This document shows positions 49,418-60,801 of a DNA stretch of 64,000 nt, piece by piece. The stretch is from Cryptomeria japonica (lineage: Eukaryota; Streptophyta; Pinopsida; Cupressales; Cupressaceae). The stretch covers positions 671,114,852 through 671,178,851 of the forward strand of contig NC_081412.1 in the NCBI RefSeq assembly GCF_030272615.1, given 5' to 3'. How positions within the stretch are numbered: the first letter of the stretch is position 1; every line of letters begins with the position of its first letter. A program made the position numbers and the translations under genes. Under the pieces are notes generated by a model that ran no database searches, was not told where the DNA came from, and saw nothing but the letters and a program-made list of their open reading frames with translations.

Positions 49418-50380
49418 ATTAGATGAATCTTGAACACTACATGCCTCTTCTGATGACTATTGAATATTTGGTTCATCTTGAACCACATTTATGCTTGCTT
49501 GAGGGACACTTGAACCTCTCTGAATGTTGGAACTGGTTTGAGTTGTTGCTCTCCCGATAGTATTCTCATTTAATCCATTCATTAATGTATCTTTGATATC
49601 AGGTACCTTCATTAGTTCAAACAATGGTAGGCTTACCTTGCCTTTCTTGAATTATTCTAACACACATAGACTCAGCCACTTCAACTCCTCTCCTGAAGGG
49701 GGAATGTTCTTCTATCTATACTCAGGTGAATCTTGTGGATAGCTTGGTGTATTAATAGCACTTGGATTTGGTGGCATAGAAAAATTGTTTGGAGGAGCAG
49801 AACTAGTTAAAGGCTCTTGATTCCTCTGATTCCTTTGGTAAACTCTTGGTCCATTGTTTCCTGACGATTGATGAAACACTTCTTTAATTCCTTCAAATAA
49901 AACACTTTTATTCAATGGTGGGAAATAGTAGTCTGGATCTTCAATAGGTCCATTGGCTAAAGCAGGTGGGAACTGAGAATTAGGCAGAACCATAGGTCCA
50001 TTCGCCGATTCTGGAGGGAATCTTCCACCTTGTTCACACATTAAACTTTCTTCATAAACTGGAGGAAACTTGAAATCCTCAATGATTAATGTTTGGTCAT
50101 ATCTTGTAGTTGGAACAATTTCATATCCCATTGTTGGAATGCTTTCTGAAGCTTTACTATTTCACACTTCCTGCTGGAAAATGTCAGCAGCAACCTTGAA
50201 TTCGGGACAATGCAACTCTGAATGTTGACTAGTGTTGTATAATCTGCACCAATTTGATAAGGCGGCCTCCGTGAGGAAGACTCTGTCAGCCGGTCAACTT
50301 TCTAAAGCGGGCGGATTGTCAAGAGGTGATGACACATTTCCATTGTTGGGCGTAGTATTCCACGTTCTCTTTTGATAGTT
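49418..50380 (-). pseudogene. Gypsy gag-protease linker
   Basis: Stop-broken. An open block at 50131-49712 is rich in Pro, with FPPE/FPPAL repeats (RFPPESANGPMVLPNSQFPP). No enzymatic motif. Confidence 0.5.
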
Positions 50381-51418
50381 CTAATTATTGCCACAATATC
50401 CTTGGTTATTCTGATTGTTGTTCTGATAATTATGATTGTTACTTTGGTAACCTTGATTGTTGTTTTGATTACCACCTTGATAATTTCTATGCATACTGTA
50501 GAGTTGATTATTCTGGTTCCCCAGCTGAGTAACCTCTGTAGATAATTTCTTTACTTGATCTATTAACTCTTTCATTTCTTCTTTCTCCTCTTGTGTCCTT
50601 GTGGATGTTACAACATTTTGCAGGTACATTGGATGCATTTGCAGAGCTTGAGAAATGGGTGCTCTAGGATGGAGTACCATATGATTTGATGGCTAAGCCA
50701 TTGGATACATCGGCTGTGGAACTTGATTCATTATCGACGTCTAATGCACCAAAGCTTGGCTTAAATTCTGAATTTGATTTGCGGCCATGGGCGACCCCAA
50801 ATTGAGCAAAGGTCCACTAAGATTCTGACATAATATTTTACTAACTTCTATTGCCTTCGCATATGCTTCGTTCAATTTTTTTGGAGAGGGATGAGTATGC
50901 ACGAACATAGCTGTAAGTGGATATAAACCATGATAATATATCTCTTGAGCATCTGGAATAAGGTAAGGAGTCTACAACCTTGTATAAGCTTTCTGGAATC
51001 GGTTGTTGAATGAATTGATAGGTTCATTCTCTTGTCTTTTGCACTCAACAAACTGTCTATGCAACTCCGATGGGGAAATTTGGATTCCAAACTTTCCAAT
51101 GAATGTATCTTTTAATTCTTCCCATGAGGTGATGGATCCTGCAGGTAAATGGATGAACCAATGATATGCTTCTTCTCCTAAGGAATAGGAAAAGAGTCTG
51201 CAAGCAACATCTCCATACTCAATTGGTCTATTTCTCAAATGGTCTTCAAACATCTTGATGTGATCTTCCGCCATCCGGCTTGAGTCGCTAGCACTGTACT
51301 TTGAATAGAAATTCTCCAGATTCTTTGGCATCTCATGAATGTCATTGAAAGCGAGCGGTGATGGGCTGGTAACCAACCAGGTAGCACCGTTTGGGGGTGG
51401 TCCTTGATTCTTGGGCAT
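50381..51418 (-). pseudogene. Gypsy gag remnant
   Basis: Retrotransposon gag block: YGDVACRLFSYSLGEEAYHW, WEELKDTFIGKFG and FVECKRQENEPINSFNNRF (51418-50972). A stop near 50972 and a frame change follow. The C-terminal part has a coiled segment (KEEMKELIDQVKKLSTEVTQ) and an Asn/Gln-rich tail (NQNNNQGYQSNNHNYQNNNQ) near 50381-50500. No zinc knuckle was found. Confidence 0.82.
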
Positions 51419-51682
51419 CTCTTTGTCTTCTTGTTGAAACTACTGAGCTTCCTCTTGATTTGGATCTGAAGGATCTAGAAAAGTATTGTCTTCTCTCAGC
51501 GTGTCCCCTAGATTGAATACTCTATCTGTATCTACTATATCTGAATTCGGTGAAGCCTCCCACCTTCCAAGTCTGGATCTGCGAGGAATCCTCAACTCAC
51601 AATGTCTTTGATCTCCAAGAGTAGATCTTAGAATTCTCTAAAGTCTCTCAGGTGAAAAGGAATTGATGTGATCTAGTGTGAC

Positions 51683-52268
51683 CTATCTAGGATCAATCCA
51701 GACTTGTTGTAATCTTTGAGCAAGTAAATCTCTTTCAATCTGCTCCTCAATTTGTTTGTCAATTCGTTCAGCTATCTCTTCCTCTTCTTCCAAGATAAGA
51801 GAAACTCTAATGTATTGTGGTGCACTTGTTTTCACATCCCAGGCAAAGTTGTTCAAACTAGATATAATCTTTCTTTCATCTCCTAGGTTTGGTTGTTCAA
51901 GCTCAAGTTCATTCAATTCAAGCTCATTCGTTCTATCAGGATCAGGCAGCACCATGGTATTACATACTAACTTGAAATCTTCAACAGGTTCAATTTCTTC
52001 CAGGCTGATTGGTAGACTGGTTCTCATGATCAACTACTCCAACAACAATGACAATCAGAGGCAAGCTTCCCAACTGCTCTTCTTTGTCTATCACTTCTCT
52101 CACTTGTCTGAATTCAGTGTGACTACTTTGGTTTCTCCAAGAAAGAGTGTTGAATTGTGAAATGATATCTCTTTGTTCACCTTGGATAAGTTCTTCTTCA
52201 GGCAACACCATTCCGGAATATAATCTTTGAATGACTGCGAGGAATGTTGAGTGCGGGAGTGGGGACAA
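51683..52268 (-). pseudogene. Short ORFs upstream of gag, internally duplicated
   Basis: Two overlapping frames (52268-51990 and 52033-51683) encode related text. VLPEEE...GEQRDIISQFNTLSW in the first parallels VLPDPD...GDERKIISSLNNFAW in the second, each followed by an acidic run. Function unknown. Confidence 0.5.
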
Positions 52269-52343
52269 AAGTCCTGGATAACTCCTTGCGGATTGAATTG
52301 ATAGGATTTGCAGTCTAACTGCTCACAACATTATAATGCTCAA

Positions 52344-52360
52344 CCCTCCTTCTAGCGCCA
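52344..52360 (-). other. Primer-binding site of the Gypsy element
   Basis: On the minus strand TGGCGCTAGAAGGAGGG lies six bases inside the 5' LTR, a form common in plant Gypsy elements (TGGCGC start). Confidence 0.8.
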
Positions 52361-53325
52361 AAAGAATGTTGATGTGTTTTTTATGCACAAAACATTTCAG
52401 AATAAAGTACCAAGGTAATTTACCCTCTCTGGAACAAAATCACCTCAAATGCTAAGAATGAGATCAACTAAAATGATTCCAAGGTTTCTACATGTCAGGT
52501 CTTGACGAGTGGGTAAGTTCAGTGGTTGATGTGAATTGCTGTGTTTCACTTTGGGGACTTACGCAAATATTTGGATTATCAGGAATGATGCGAAATAGGT
52601 GTGCTGACAACTTAAGATTTATCAATAAGGCTCTAGATTTACTTCTTACTTAAAAAAGGGGAAAAAAGAGTAGGGTTCAGGAAATCTATTCTAAGACTAT
52701 GAATGTAGGAAATGTTGAATGGATTTAGTGGAATCAAACTAGGCAAGGTCTCACAATCAGGTATTGACACAAGCTTAGTGCAATCATCTAAGGTATACTT
52801 AATGATTTTCAGACTATTACCATCAAACGTGGACACCATCCAAGTTGATGCTTGTCAACAGACGCATAATAGTTGAAGTTATGCTTACTCAAACTCCAGT
52901 TGACCACACAAGGTGCACTTACCAACGGAAAGAGGCTAGTGGTATGGATTAAGGATTCCACACAAATGAATTCAACAAATCTTTCACTCAATCTAACATA
53001 CATGAAAATAAATTCTAATCTAAATTCTAATCTAACTTGAAGGAATTGAGAACCATGAATGCAAATACAACACTTGAAGAGAAAAATCACCGACAATTGA
53101 ACAATGATTAGGATTCAAATAGCTGTAGCATATACCAACAATTCTACAAAAACTCTCTCTTACAAATGAGAGACAAGGGGGCATATATAGAGTCTCTTAC
53201 AAAATGGATGGCCAAGATTGATCCAAGATCAATGGCCAAGATCATGCCAACAAAACCCTAGAATTGCCCTAATTAGGGTTACATCAAAAATGGCACCACC
53301 AACATATGGCCTAATGAAAAGATAC

Positions 53326-55458
53326 CTAGTCATCATATAGGGAATCTTTTAGAAGATTCCTTCCCGCATCTCTCTCTCTCCTAGCATACTCCAAGAATCT
53401 AGCCAATACTAAATCTAACTCCTCCATGGAAATGCTAGGCAAGGTATCCTGTTGTAAATCAATCACATCCAATGAATCGGAGCAAGCATTCAAAGTGTTA
53501 TCCCATTCTGGCATAAGCTTCTACGAATTATGAACATGAATCAACAAAGAGACCAAGTCATCAATCTGACTCTTCTGCAAAGAGTCCAACTGGCAAAAAT
53601 ACATAAACTTCATCTTGTCTCTTAATTCGGCTAAGTGTAAACCACTAGCATCACTAACATCAACACCCAATAATTAATCCTTCCATCTCCATACAACTCG
53701 ATTGGGCGTTCTCATAAGCTGATTTCTTCAAGGCTAGTGCACAATACCAGCCATGGAAATCATATATGTCTCCACTATGCACAATGTTCTCACTGACCAA
53801 GGTGGAATTAGGAACCTCCTTCAATGCCAGGAGGCGTGGAATAGTCTTCTCTTGGATAGGCTGGAATTATTCCCAAACTCCCTCCAAATACTGGATTCTA
53901 AATACAAGCGTCGTTGTCTTATCATATGCTTGGACAAACTGAGTAAGGAAATCATCTGCCTACTTCCTTGTGCTTTCAATCCACTTTTCAACCTCTTAGT
54001 GTGTACCTCTCACTACCTCGCAGTGTGAATGTATTCCATGGTCAACTACAATAGGGGAAATAAGGGTGGGATTCTCATGCCTTGTCCCTGCAATATACTC
54101 TCTGAATCTAATATTTTCTTCTTTGTACCTTTCATTCTCCACAACCACTGTGTCTAACATTGCATGATTGCTTGGAGGTTGTCACCAATCTCCTGGAATT
54201 CTTTCCCTATGGATGGATGACCAAGGGTGACTGAAGTGATTTGGAAATCCATGGGAGTGGTAGTGTTCACTATCATGCCGGCTCTAGGAACAACAATCTG
54301 TGCAATCCGCATTCCTGTCTCATCTCTAGCTATGTGTGACAAAATCTCCGCTCTCTTGGGCTCCTTATTCTTAGCACTCCTAGCTAGGTAGTCATCAATA
54401 TCATCAATAGGCTGTACTTCTATCATTTGTTTACTTTTTTCCATACTCTTCTTCAACCATTCAGGAATAGCGGTCATCTCCATACCATCATCGAGACATA
54501 TTTCTCGATCATGGTCTTTCAGTGCCGAGATAAATTCATCATTATCATCAAGATTATCCTTAGTCCAATCATATACATCTTTTCCCAAACTAACTTCCAA
54601 AAGGATAGTAGGGGATTCCGGTTGGTCATCATTCTCATCAGGAAGTGCAGATGTTGTTGTGGCATGAAATTCCTGAGTATTCTCTAGTAGTATCACTATG
54701 TTGGAGCACTGCTGAGTCTCCTTATTCTGTTCTATTACTTCAATCACTTCGATTGATGAGACACTAGGAGGGGGTGAAGGAATGATAAGTGGAGGAATCA
54801 TAGTCTTCTATTTCTTCTTCACTTCCTCAATCTTCTTCCCTCTAGCCTTGACTTCTCCAGGCATGTTCTTCCTTCTCTTGGGAGCTTGACTCTCTTCATC
54901 TGCATGAATCCTGACATCACTGACAGTCCTCTGATCATCCTCGAAAGTAGGCTCTTCCAGCTTCATCCTTTCATAAGTGAAGGGAACACCCATGTCAACT
55001 AATCCGCTCATCTACATATCTACCCATGTGCAGGAGAAATTCAAAACCTCTCTGATCAATACATTCAGGTCAATCTCTTCTGACTCTAACCAATTTGGCA
55101 ATAGGATTCCCTTCTTCATTTCATTCTCATAATGTGGGTGTGTATGATCTCTATCATCTAGTACCTGATCAGGAATGAGGAAAAGTCCACACTTCCTCAT
55201 GAAATCCAGTGACATTCTGGACCACATTCTTCTCTTTACTACTTGTTCGTCCATTAAGTTAGCCCAATAATCCTCTATGTCAACCTTATGAGTGAACTTC
55301 TCTCCTCTGATCCTTCCGACCTTCTTGTTTGGATCAAACCTTTCTCTCTTATTGTAGGTAGAAAATCTGTAGAAGGCAATCTCCTCACCTATAGTGCTGG
55401 TAGCTATGGCGGATTGGCAGACCTCTAACGTCTTCCCAATTGAAATATGGAATGTCAT
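53326..55458 (-). pseudogene. LTR-encoded ORF, C-terminal part (right LTR copy)
   Basis: From 55458 the frame overlaps the end of the left-copy fragment (RRMWSRMSLDFMRKCGLFL). It then continues with a basic segment (QAPKRRKNMPGEVKARGKK), an acidic Ser/Glu/Asp-rich region and DIDDYLARSAKNKEPKRAE to 54154, with stops at 55012 and 54808. After a frameshift near 54150, coiled-coil-like text (VVVENERYKEENIRFREYI) follows. An open block at 53514-53326 ends LLKDSLYDD. The N-terminal half is missing because of the right-LTR deletion. Confidence 0.62.
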
Positions 55459-56999
55459 TCTAAAGATTTAGTCAATTTAGAGCATGGAGTTAGGAAAATG
55501 TTCCATACACTTGGTAAATTTTAGCAAATTACGTTCAATGTATGACAACACTAAGGCATGGAAGTCTTCCATAAAATTCATTTATACCTCCTTATGCTTA
55601 GAAAATATGCAAGAAAAAATGCAAAGGAGTATATCGGATTGATGATGACTTAGGAAAGGTGTGAAAGGTTGTGTTTTCACACAATGGATGTCTGAAGACA
55701 CCTTCCGCAGTCAACAATGGAGGTCAAAATTCTGAGGACAACCTAAAAAATCAGACTTTCAAAAACATGTTGTAATCTTCAAAATGTGTATAAAAATCAA
55801 TAAAAGTCAGTTTTATTGATGAAAACAATCATTTTCTAGAATGTAAGTATGGTTGGTAAAATTTAGTTTTCTGAGGACAAGTCTGAAAATCAAACACTTC
55901 AGACTTACCAGCACCTTGCAAAGTGGTTTAAATCCCTGAAAAAATGATGAAAAATTGCTAAGGAAACAGCCCCATGCAAATTCGCCAAAATTGGTTAGGT
56001 GGCTGGAAATGAAAATTTATGAGGACAACTGCCTAACAATGGAGTTTCAGACTTGCAATAGTGATAAAATGGTCTAAAAGTGCACAAAAAACTCCAAAAA
56101 ATGCGTCCAAATGCTAAATGTTTAAGTTGCAATTGGCTGGGCAATAAAAACTTAAACATGAAAATTAATGGCAGCCATTAATGTAGGTCAAAATCTAAAG
56201 CGAATCTGCAGGCTGGAAGTGATGGCAGCCACCAAACATGCACGAAAATCATCAAAACATGGTACCAAAACACCTTCCAAGCAAAATCAAATTTTCCCCA
56301 AGTCTAGTGCCAAAAATGGAAATCTAAAAATTTGATGTCAATGGCAGCCTTGATCTGCAACAATGAAGGATGGTAGCAATCTGGAAAAATTGCCCAAGTT
56401 GGGGTTGGATACCCCAAACACAAAAATTTGCCTTCCTTAGCAAAAAATCAAAATTTTCAAAATTCTAAAAATTGTTGTTAATGGTAGCAATCTGCAGCAA
56501 TGAAGGTCTGAACAACAACAAAAATGGTGGAGGAAAAATCGCCCAAGTCTTCAATCAAGAAATTGCCAACTTTTACCAAAAATTGCTAAATTTGGAAAAA
56601 AATCACGAAACTTAGCAAAATCAAAAATCTGAAACTATTCTTTAATGGCAGCCAAGGAGGAATAAATCAGCAAGCTAGAAAAAATGGAGGAAAATAAATC
56701 CTCAATCCCACACTTCACAAAAACACCTTGCTAAAAAAATTCGCCTAACTTGGAGAAAAATTGCTGTCATGGAGACACCTAGCATAAATAATAATAAAAT
56801 AATGCTGAAGTTCCTCTCATATACTTGCTTTCATCTTTCACTTTCACCACAGAAGCAATGTGGGATAAAAAAACACTTGTATAAATACTTGCTTGGTGAA
56901 ACCCTAACTTGCTTCTAGAAGGTTCAAACATTTAATAATTATTGCAAGTTATTAAATTTGCTTTTAAATTTTAAATAATCATTTAATAATTATTTAAAA

Positions 57000-57890
57000 G
57001 CAATCAAAATGGGGTTTTTTATTAAAATATTGGAATTTAAATTCAAAATAAAGCCTCCAGGGGAAAATCACTATAGGTTGGGATTAAAAAATGCCTTCAA
57101 AAATCATTTAAGTGTCAAAGTTTGCCCCATAGGGGAAATTCGACCCATGCTTGGACAAAAATCCATGCTCAAAATCATCAAAATGCACATAAAAACCATC
57201 CTAGGGGAAAATCGATATGAGTTTGGACAAAAATCTAGACAAAAAATGCACTCATTTTGCAAAAATCACCCCCCAGGGGAGATTCGATGGGTGTCTGGAC
57301 AAAAATCCACACTCAAAACTCACTTAACTTGGAAAAATACCTCCTTGTTGGAAAATTGACCTTAGTTTGGACAAAAATTCGGACTCAAAACCCTTCATAA
57401 TGTTCCGAGTGGAAAATTGATCCTTGTCTGGATAAAAATCCAAACAAAAAACTCTTCATAATGTTCCCAATGGAAAATCGATCCCTGTCTGGATAAAAAT
57501 GTGGACAAAAAACTCTTCATAATGTTCCCAGTGGAAAATCGATCCCTATCTGGATAAAAATCCAGACAAAAATCCTCACTTAGTTGTCACAAAAATCCGA
57601 GTGGAAAATCGACCCAGGCATGGAATTATCCTTGCACTCCAGTCCGCACTCCAGTCCGCACTCCTAGGGGAAATTCGATGGTAGTTTGGATAAATCTTGA
57701 CACTTAACCAAATTTTAGCATTTCCAGGGGAAAATCGGTCCAGGTGTGGATAAATAGTGGGGGAAATTAGTGGCCAGTATGGATTCCAGGGGAAACCCAT
57801 GTGTAGTATGGATTTTGAGTGGGGGAATGGGTTGGGTAGTCTGGAATGTGAGGGGAAAATCACCTCTAGCATGGATTTTGACCCTTTAAC
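57000..57890. repeat. LTR tandem-repeat array (right copy)
   Basis: Counterpart of 42600-43480, with the same GGGGAAAATCGA and GTCTGGA motif series. About three 61-bp units lie at roughly 57405-57590, more diverged than in the left copy. Confidence 0.88.
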
Positions 57891-58382
57891 CCTTGGAATA
57901 TGAATTTCCCTTAGGATTTTATCATTTTAACCACTCAAAATCACTCAATGACTTTAAATTTAATTGGTCTTAGACTAATTTTCCAAAAAAAAATATGAGC
58001 GAAATGCTAGGAAAATATTGGAATAAAGTGCAAAACCAATTTAAATACTACCTTAGGAGAGAGAAAACAACTCCAAAAGGTCTGTGAATACCTTGGCACT
58101 TTAAAATCATTGATATGCATGTTTAAAAACATGTTAACATTCAAATGGTCTAACACTTAGACAAAACTTAGGATCATTAAATTATCATCTTTTGCAACTT
58201 GATCCTAACACTTCAAAAACCCTAGATGGCACTAGGCATGATCAAAACTCCGAGACTCGGGCATGGGAAACGCAAAATTGCCCACTAAGCAGCCAAAACC
58301 CTAACCTAACAATGTAGGAAGCTAGCAAAGAGGGGGTCCATGTTAGCAATGGGGCGATGTGTGAAAAGGTCACAACAGGTCC

Positions 58383-58837
58383 CATGGGAGGGGCTTGGGC
58401 TCTATTTTTATGGAAAAAGTGGTCTCATGGAAAAAAAAATTGGGCTACAAGATCATTTGGAATCTTTCCCTAAAAAATAGAAGCTCCTACTTTTTAGATT
58501 TTCATTTTTGAGTGGGTGAAAATGGGGTGGGGCTAGAATTAGCTCCTACAGCTTAGGGATAATTTATGCCACTTGTCAATTATAATTTGTTTCCCACCAA
58601 AAAATATTTAATAAATCCCACCAACAAAAAATTTAGAAGGAAATCAGAATTTATGTTTAAATTTTTAAGCTAAATTACGCTCATGTGATCACCAGCTTCC
58701 TTCAATTTAGGAGCTTAAATTTTTAAGCAGAAGTGCATTACAAATTTCATGGGACCACCCGCTTTAAAAAATTCCTAAAAAATCTCTGCTTTACCCGCTC
58801 TATTTTTTAGGGAGCCCCCCTCCATGGGACCCCAGCC
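58383..58837 (+). mobile_element. Tourist/Harbinger-like MITE, main part
   Basis: It ends CTCCATGGGACCCCAGCC followed by TAA (58838-58840). The reverse complement of this end (GGCTGGGGTCCCATGGAGG) matches the left end formed by 38614-38624 plus 58383 onward. Total about 466 bp, with imperfect TIRs, a TAA target duplication, AT-rich interior and no ORF. Confidence 0.75.
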
Positions 58838-58945
58838 TAACAGACGCTTATTTTAGCGGCCTGGCCCGAATTCCCCCCCTACTCACCAGTTTAATTGTTC
58901 CGTGTGGTGGGTGGTCTAATTAGAATTCCCCATGAACAACGCCAT
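58838..58945. other. Possible right part of the mitochondrial-like block
   Basis: GC-richer sequence after the MITE (TAGCGGCCTGGCCCGAATTC, then TGTGGTGGGTGGTC). It would be contiguous with 38613 if the MITE and Gypsy were removed. Too short to be certain. Confidence 0.4.
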
Positions 58946-59770
58946 TATTCGTATACATATATGTATGTATGTATGTATGTATCATAAATTAATATATAAT
59001 ATAAATTTTAGTATATTAATAATAATACATATAATATATATCATATTTTAAGACAATTAAAAACTAACAAATTTTAAAAAATCCTATGACAACAAATAGA
59101 TATTTGTTTTCTTTATCAAATAACAAAAATAAAATATAGAGTTTTCATAGATCAACCCATGATGGTGGGAGAAAGTTGTGAGCGATGAGCATAGAAGAAC
59201 AAATATAAGATATTAACTGATAGATATTTAAAAAATCTCAATTCCATTGCCAAATCAAGTGAAAGGTATGTTTTTTCTTTTTTTTATTCTTCACTTTTTG
59301 TTTTTGTTTTTGTTTTAGTGTAAATTAGGTTTGTTTATATGAATTTTGGTTTGTAGTTGAAAACTTATTATTTTAAATTTTTTTAATTTCATTCAAGTTT
59401 ACCAATGGTTGATAATCTAAACCTTTCCTAGTAAAATCCTCCACCACCACCATACCCTCCTTTAATATGGGATTTGATTAATGTCAATTTTACTAAATTG
59501 AGAAATCTTTGTAAATTATATTGCAAGCATCCTCATTTATACTCAATGATAACCACCTTAGAATCAACAATTTCAAGTCCTGGAACCCTGACACACCAAT
59601 GCATTTCCTCTATAGAATGGTGAGAAGCCATGGGGAAACACTATGTTGATGTCTTCTCATATGATGAAGTGATGGATATTGATATTTTCAAAGTCCAATT
59701 AGTAGAACTATTTATCAATCCTAAAACTAGATAACCTGTCAACTACTTGAATAGGATATTGCAAATGTGA
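58946..59770. other. AT-rich sequence, no gene recognised
   Basis: Starts with a (GTAT)n tract at about 58959-58982. No conserved motif. Confidence 0.5.
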
Positions 59771-60738
59771 TGTTGATGATTATGATTGGTTGTAATTGAT
59801 GTCAACATAATGGTTGTCATTAGTGTCAACATGTATTGTTGGTGTTGGTGATCAAAAAATTGTGTCACCGTAATCTTTGGTGCTCCAAAAGCTGTGATTC
59901 AACATTGATTTATTGAGTTGATGGTGATCACAATTTTTTTTGTTTATTGGATATGGTGTTGATCAATTGTATTCATGTATATATTGGTTCCATTCCTATT
60001 TTTGGTGTATTGGGTAGTGCTTTTTGGGTCCAGATTAAGTCTGGAATTCAAGGATGAGTAGCAGCATTGGTGTAGCATGCGAGTTGTGATTTGGGTCCAT
60101 AATTTTTAATGGATGCAACGTGTTGATCTGACCATTATTATGTGTTGTGGTATGGTATACTTCTCATTCCTTCCCAGCATTATAATAATTAGTGTTGACC
60201 TATTTTAGATATCTGTCTTGGCTCACTTGGAAAATTATGCCTCCCAAAAGATAGTATTTATATGAGGATGATTTGATTGTGTTAGTATGAAAAAGTGTGA
60301 CATTATTATTGAAGAGATGTGAGATTGAGATGGAAGGATCTGATAATTTATGTTATATCAATTTTGTGAAAGGTGTTAAGGCATCAAAATTTGTCCAACT
60401 TTACAGATTGTTTTATAGTGGTGGATTCTTCTTTTCTTTCTTTCTTTCTTTGGTAGTGAGCCCACCTATAGTGAGCATTCAGGTAGTGAGCCACCCTATG
60501 TAAAAATCACCTTAACTAGTGTTTATATTGAGAACTAACATTCTTCATGGTTTTTTCCTTCTTGGGTTTTCCATGTCATATCTGGTGTTCATTGTGTGAT
60601 ATGCATTATGTATGTGCTCTCATGTTATATCTACAGTTATTAAATCTATTGGTTGTTCTAGATGGTAAAAGGGTTAAGAAATTAATTTAAAGATATAAAC
60701 TAATTCACCCCCCCTCTTAATTGCCCGGATATTCAACA
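59771..60738 (+). repeat. 5' LTR of Copia C
   Basis: It starts TGTTGATGATTATG and ends GGATATTCAACA. Its end (TTCACCCCCCCTCTTAATTG) parallels the Copia A LTR end read in the same sense. An altered primer site, TGGTATAGAAAC, follows at 60741. The left boundary is less certain than the right. Confidence 0.65.
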
Positions 60739-60801
60739 ATTGGTATAGAAACTTTGGTTCCTTAGGGAAGAGCTTAATCGCTTGAGGTAGATCCTAATTC
60801 A

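Larger units (their letters stand above)
38625..58377 (-). mobile_element. Gypsy LTR retrotransposon with giant LTRs, 19.75 kb, inactivated
   Basis: Long direct repeats (38625-43959 and 52367-58377), each TG...CA, are flanked by identical GGTCC (38620-38624 and 58378-58382). The minus-strand internal region runs gag, protease, RNase H, RT, RNase H, integrase. LTR divergence is roughly 6% over the stretch I compared by eye, so it is older than Copia B. The extra archaeal-type-like RNase H points to the Tat/Ogre branch of plant Gypsy elements. Stops and frameshifts occur in every coding segment. Confidence 0.93.
52367..58377 (-). repeat. 5' LTR of the Gypsy element, 6011 bp
   Basis: Same ends as the left copy. 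It contains the C-terminal half of the LTR ORF, and lacks the segment equivalent to 39845-41043 of the left copy. Confidence 0.93.
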
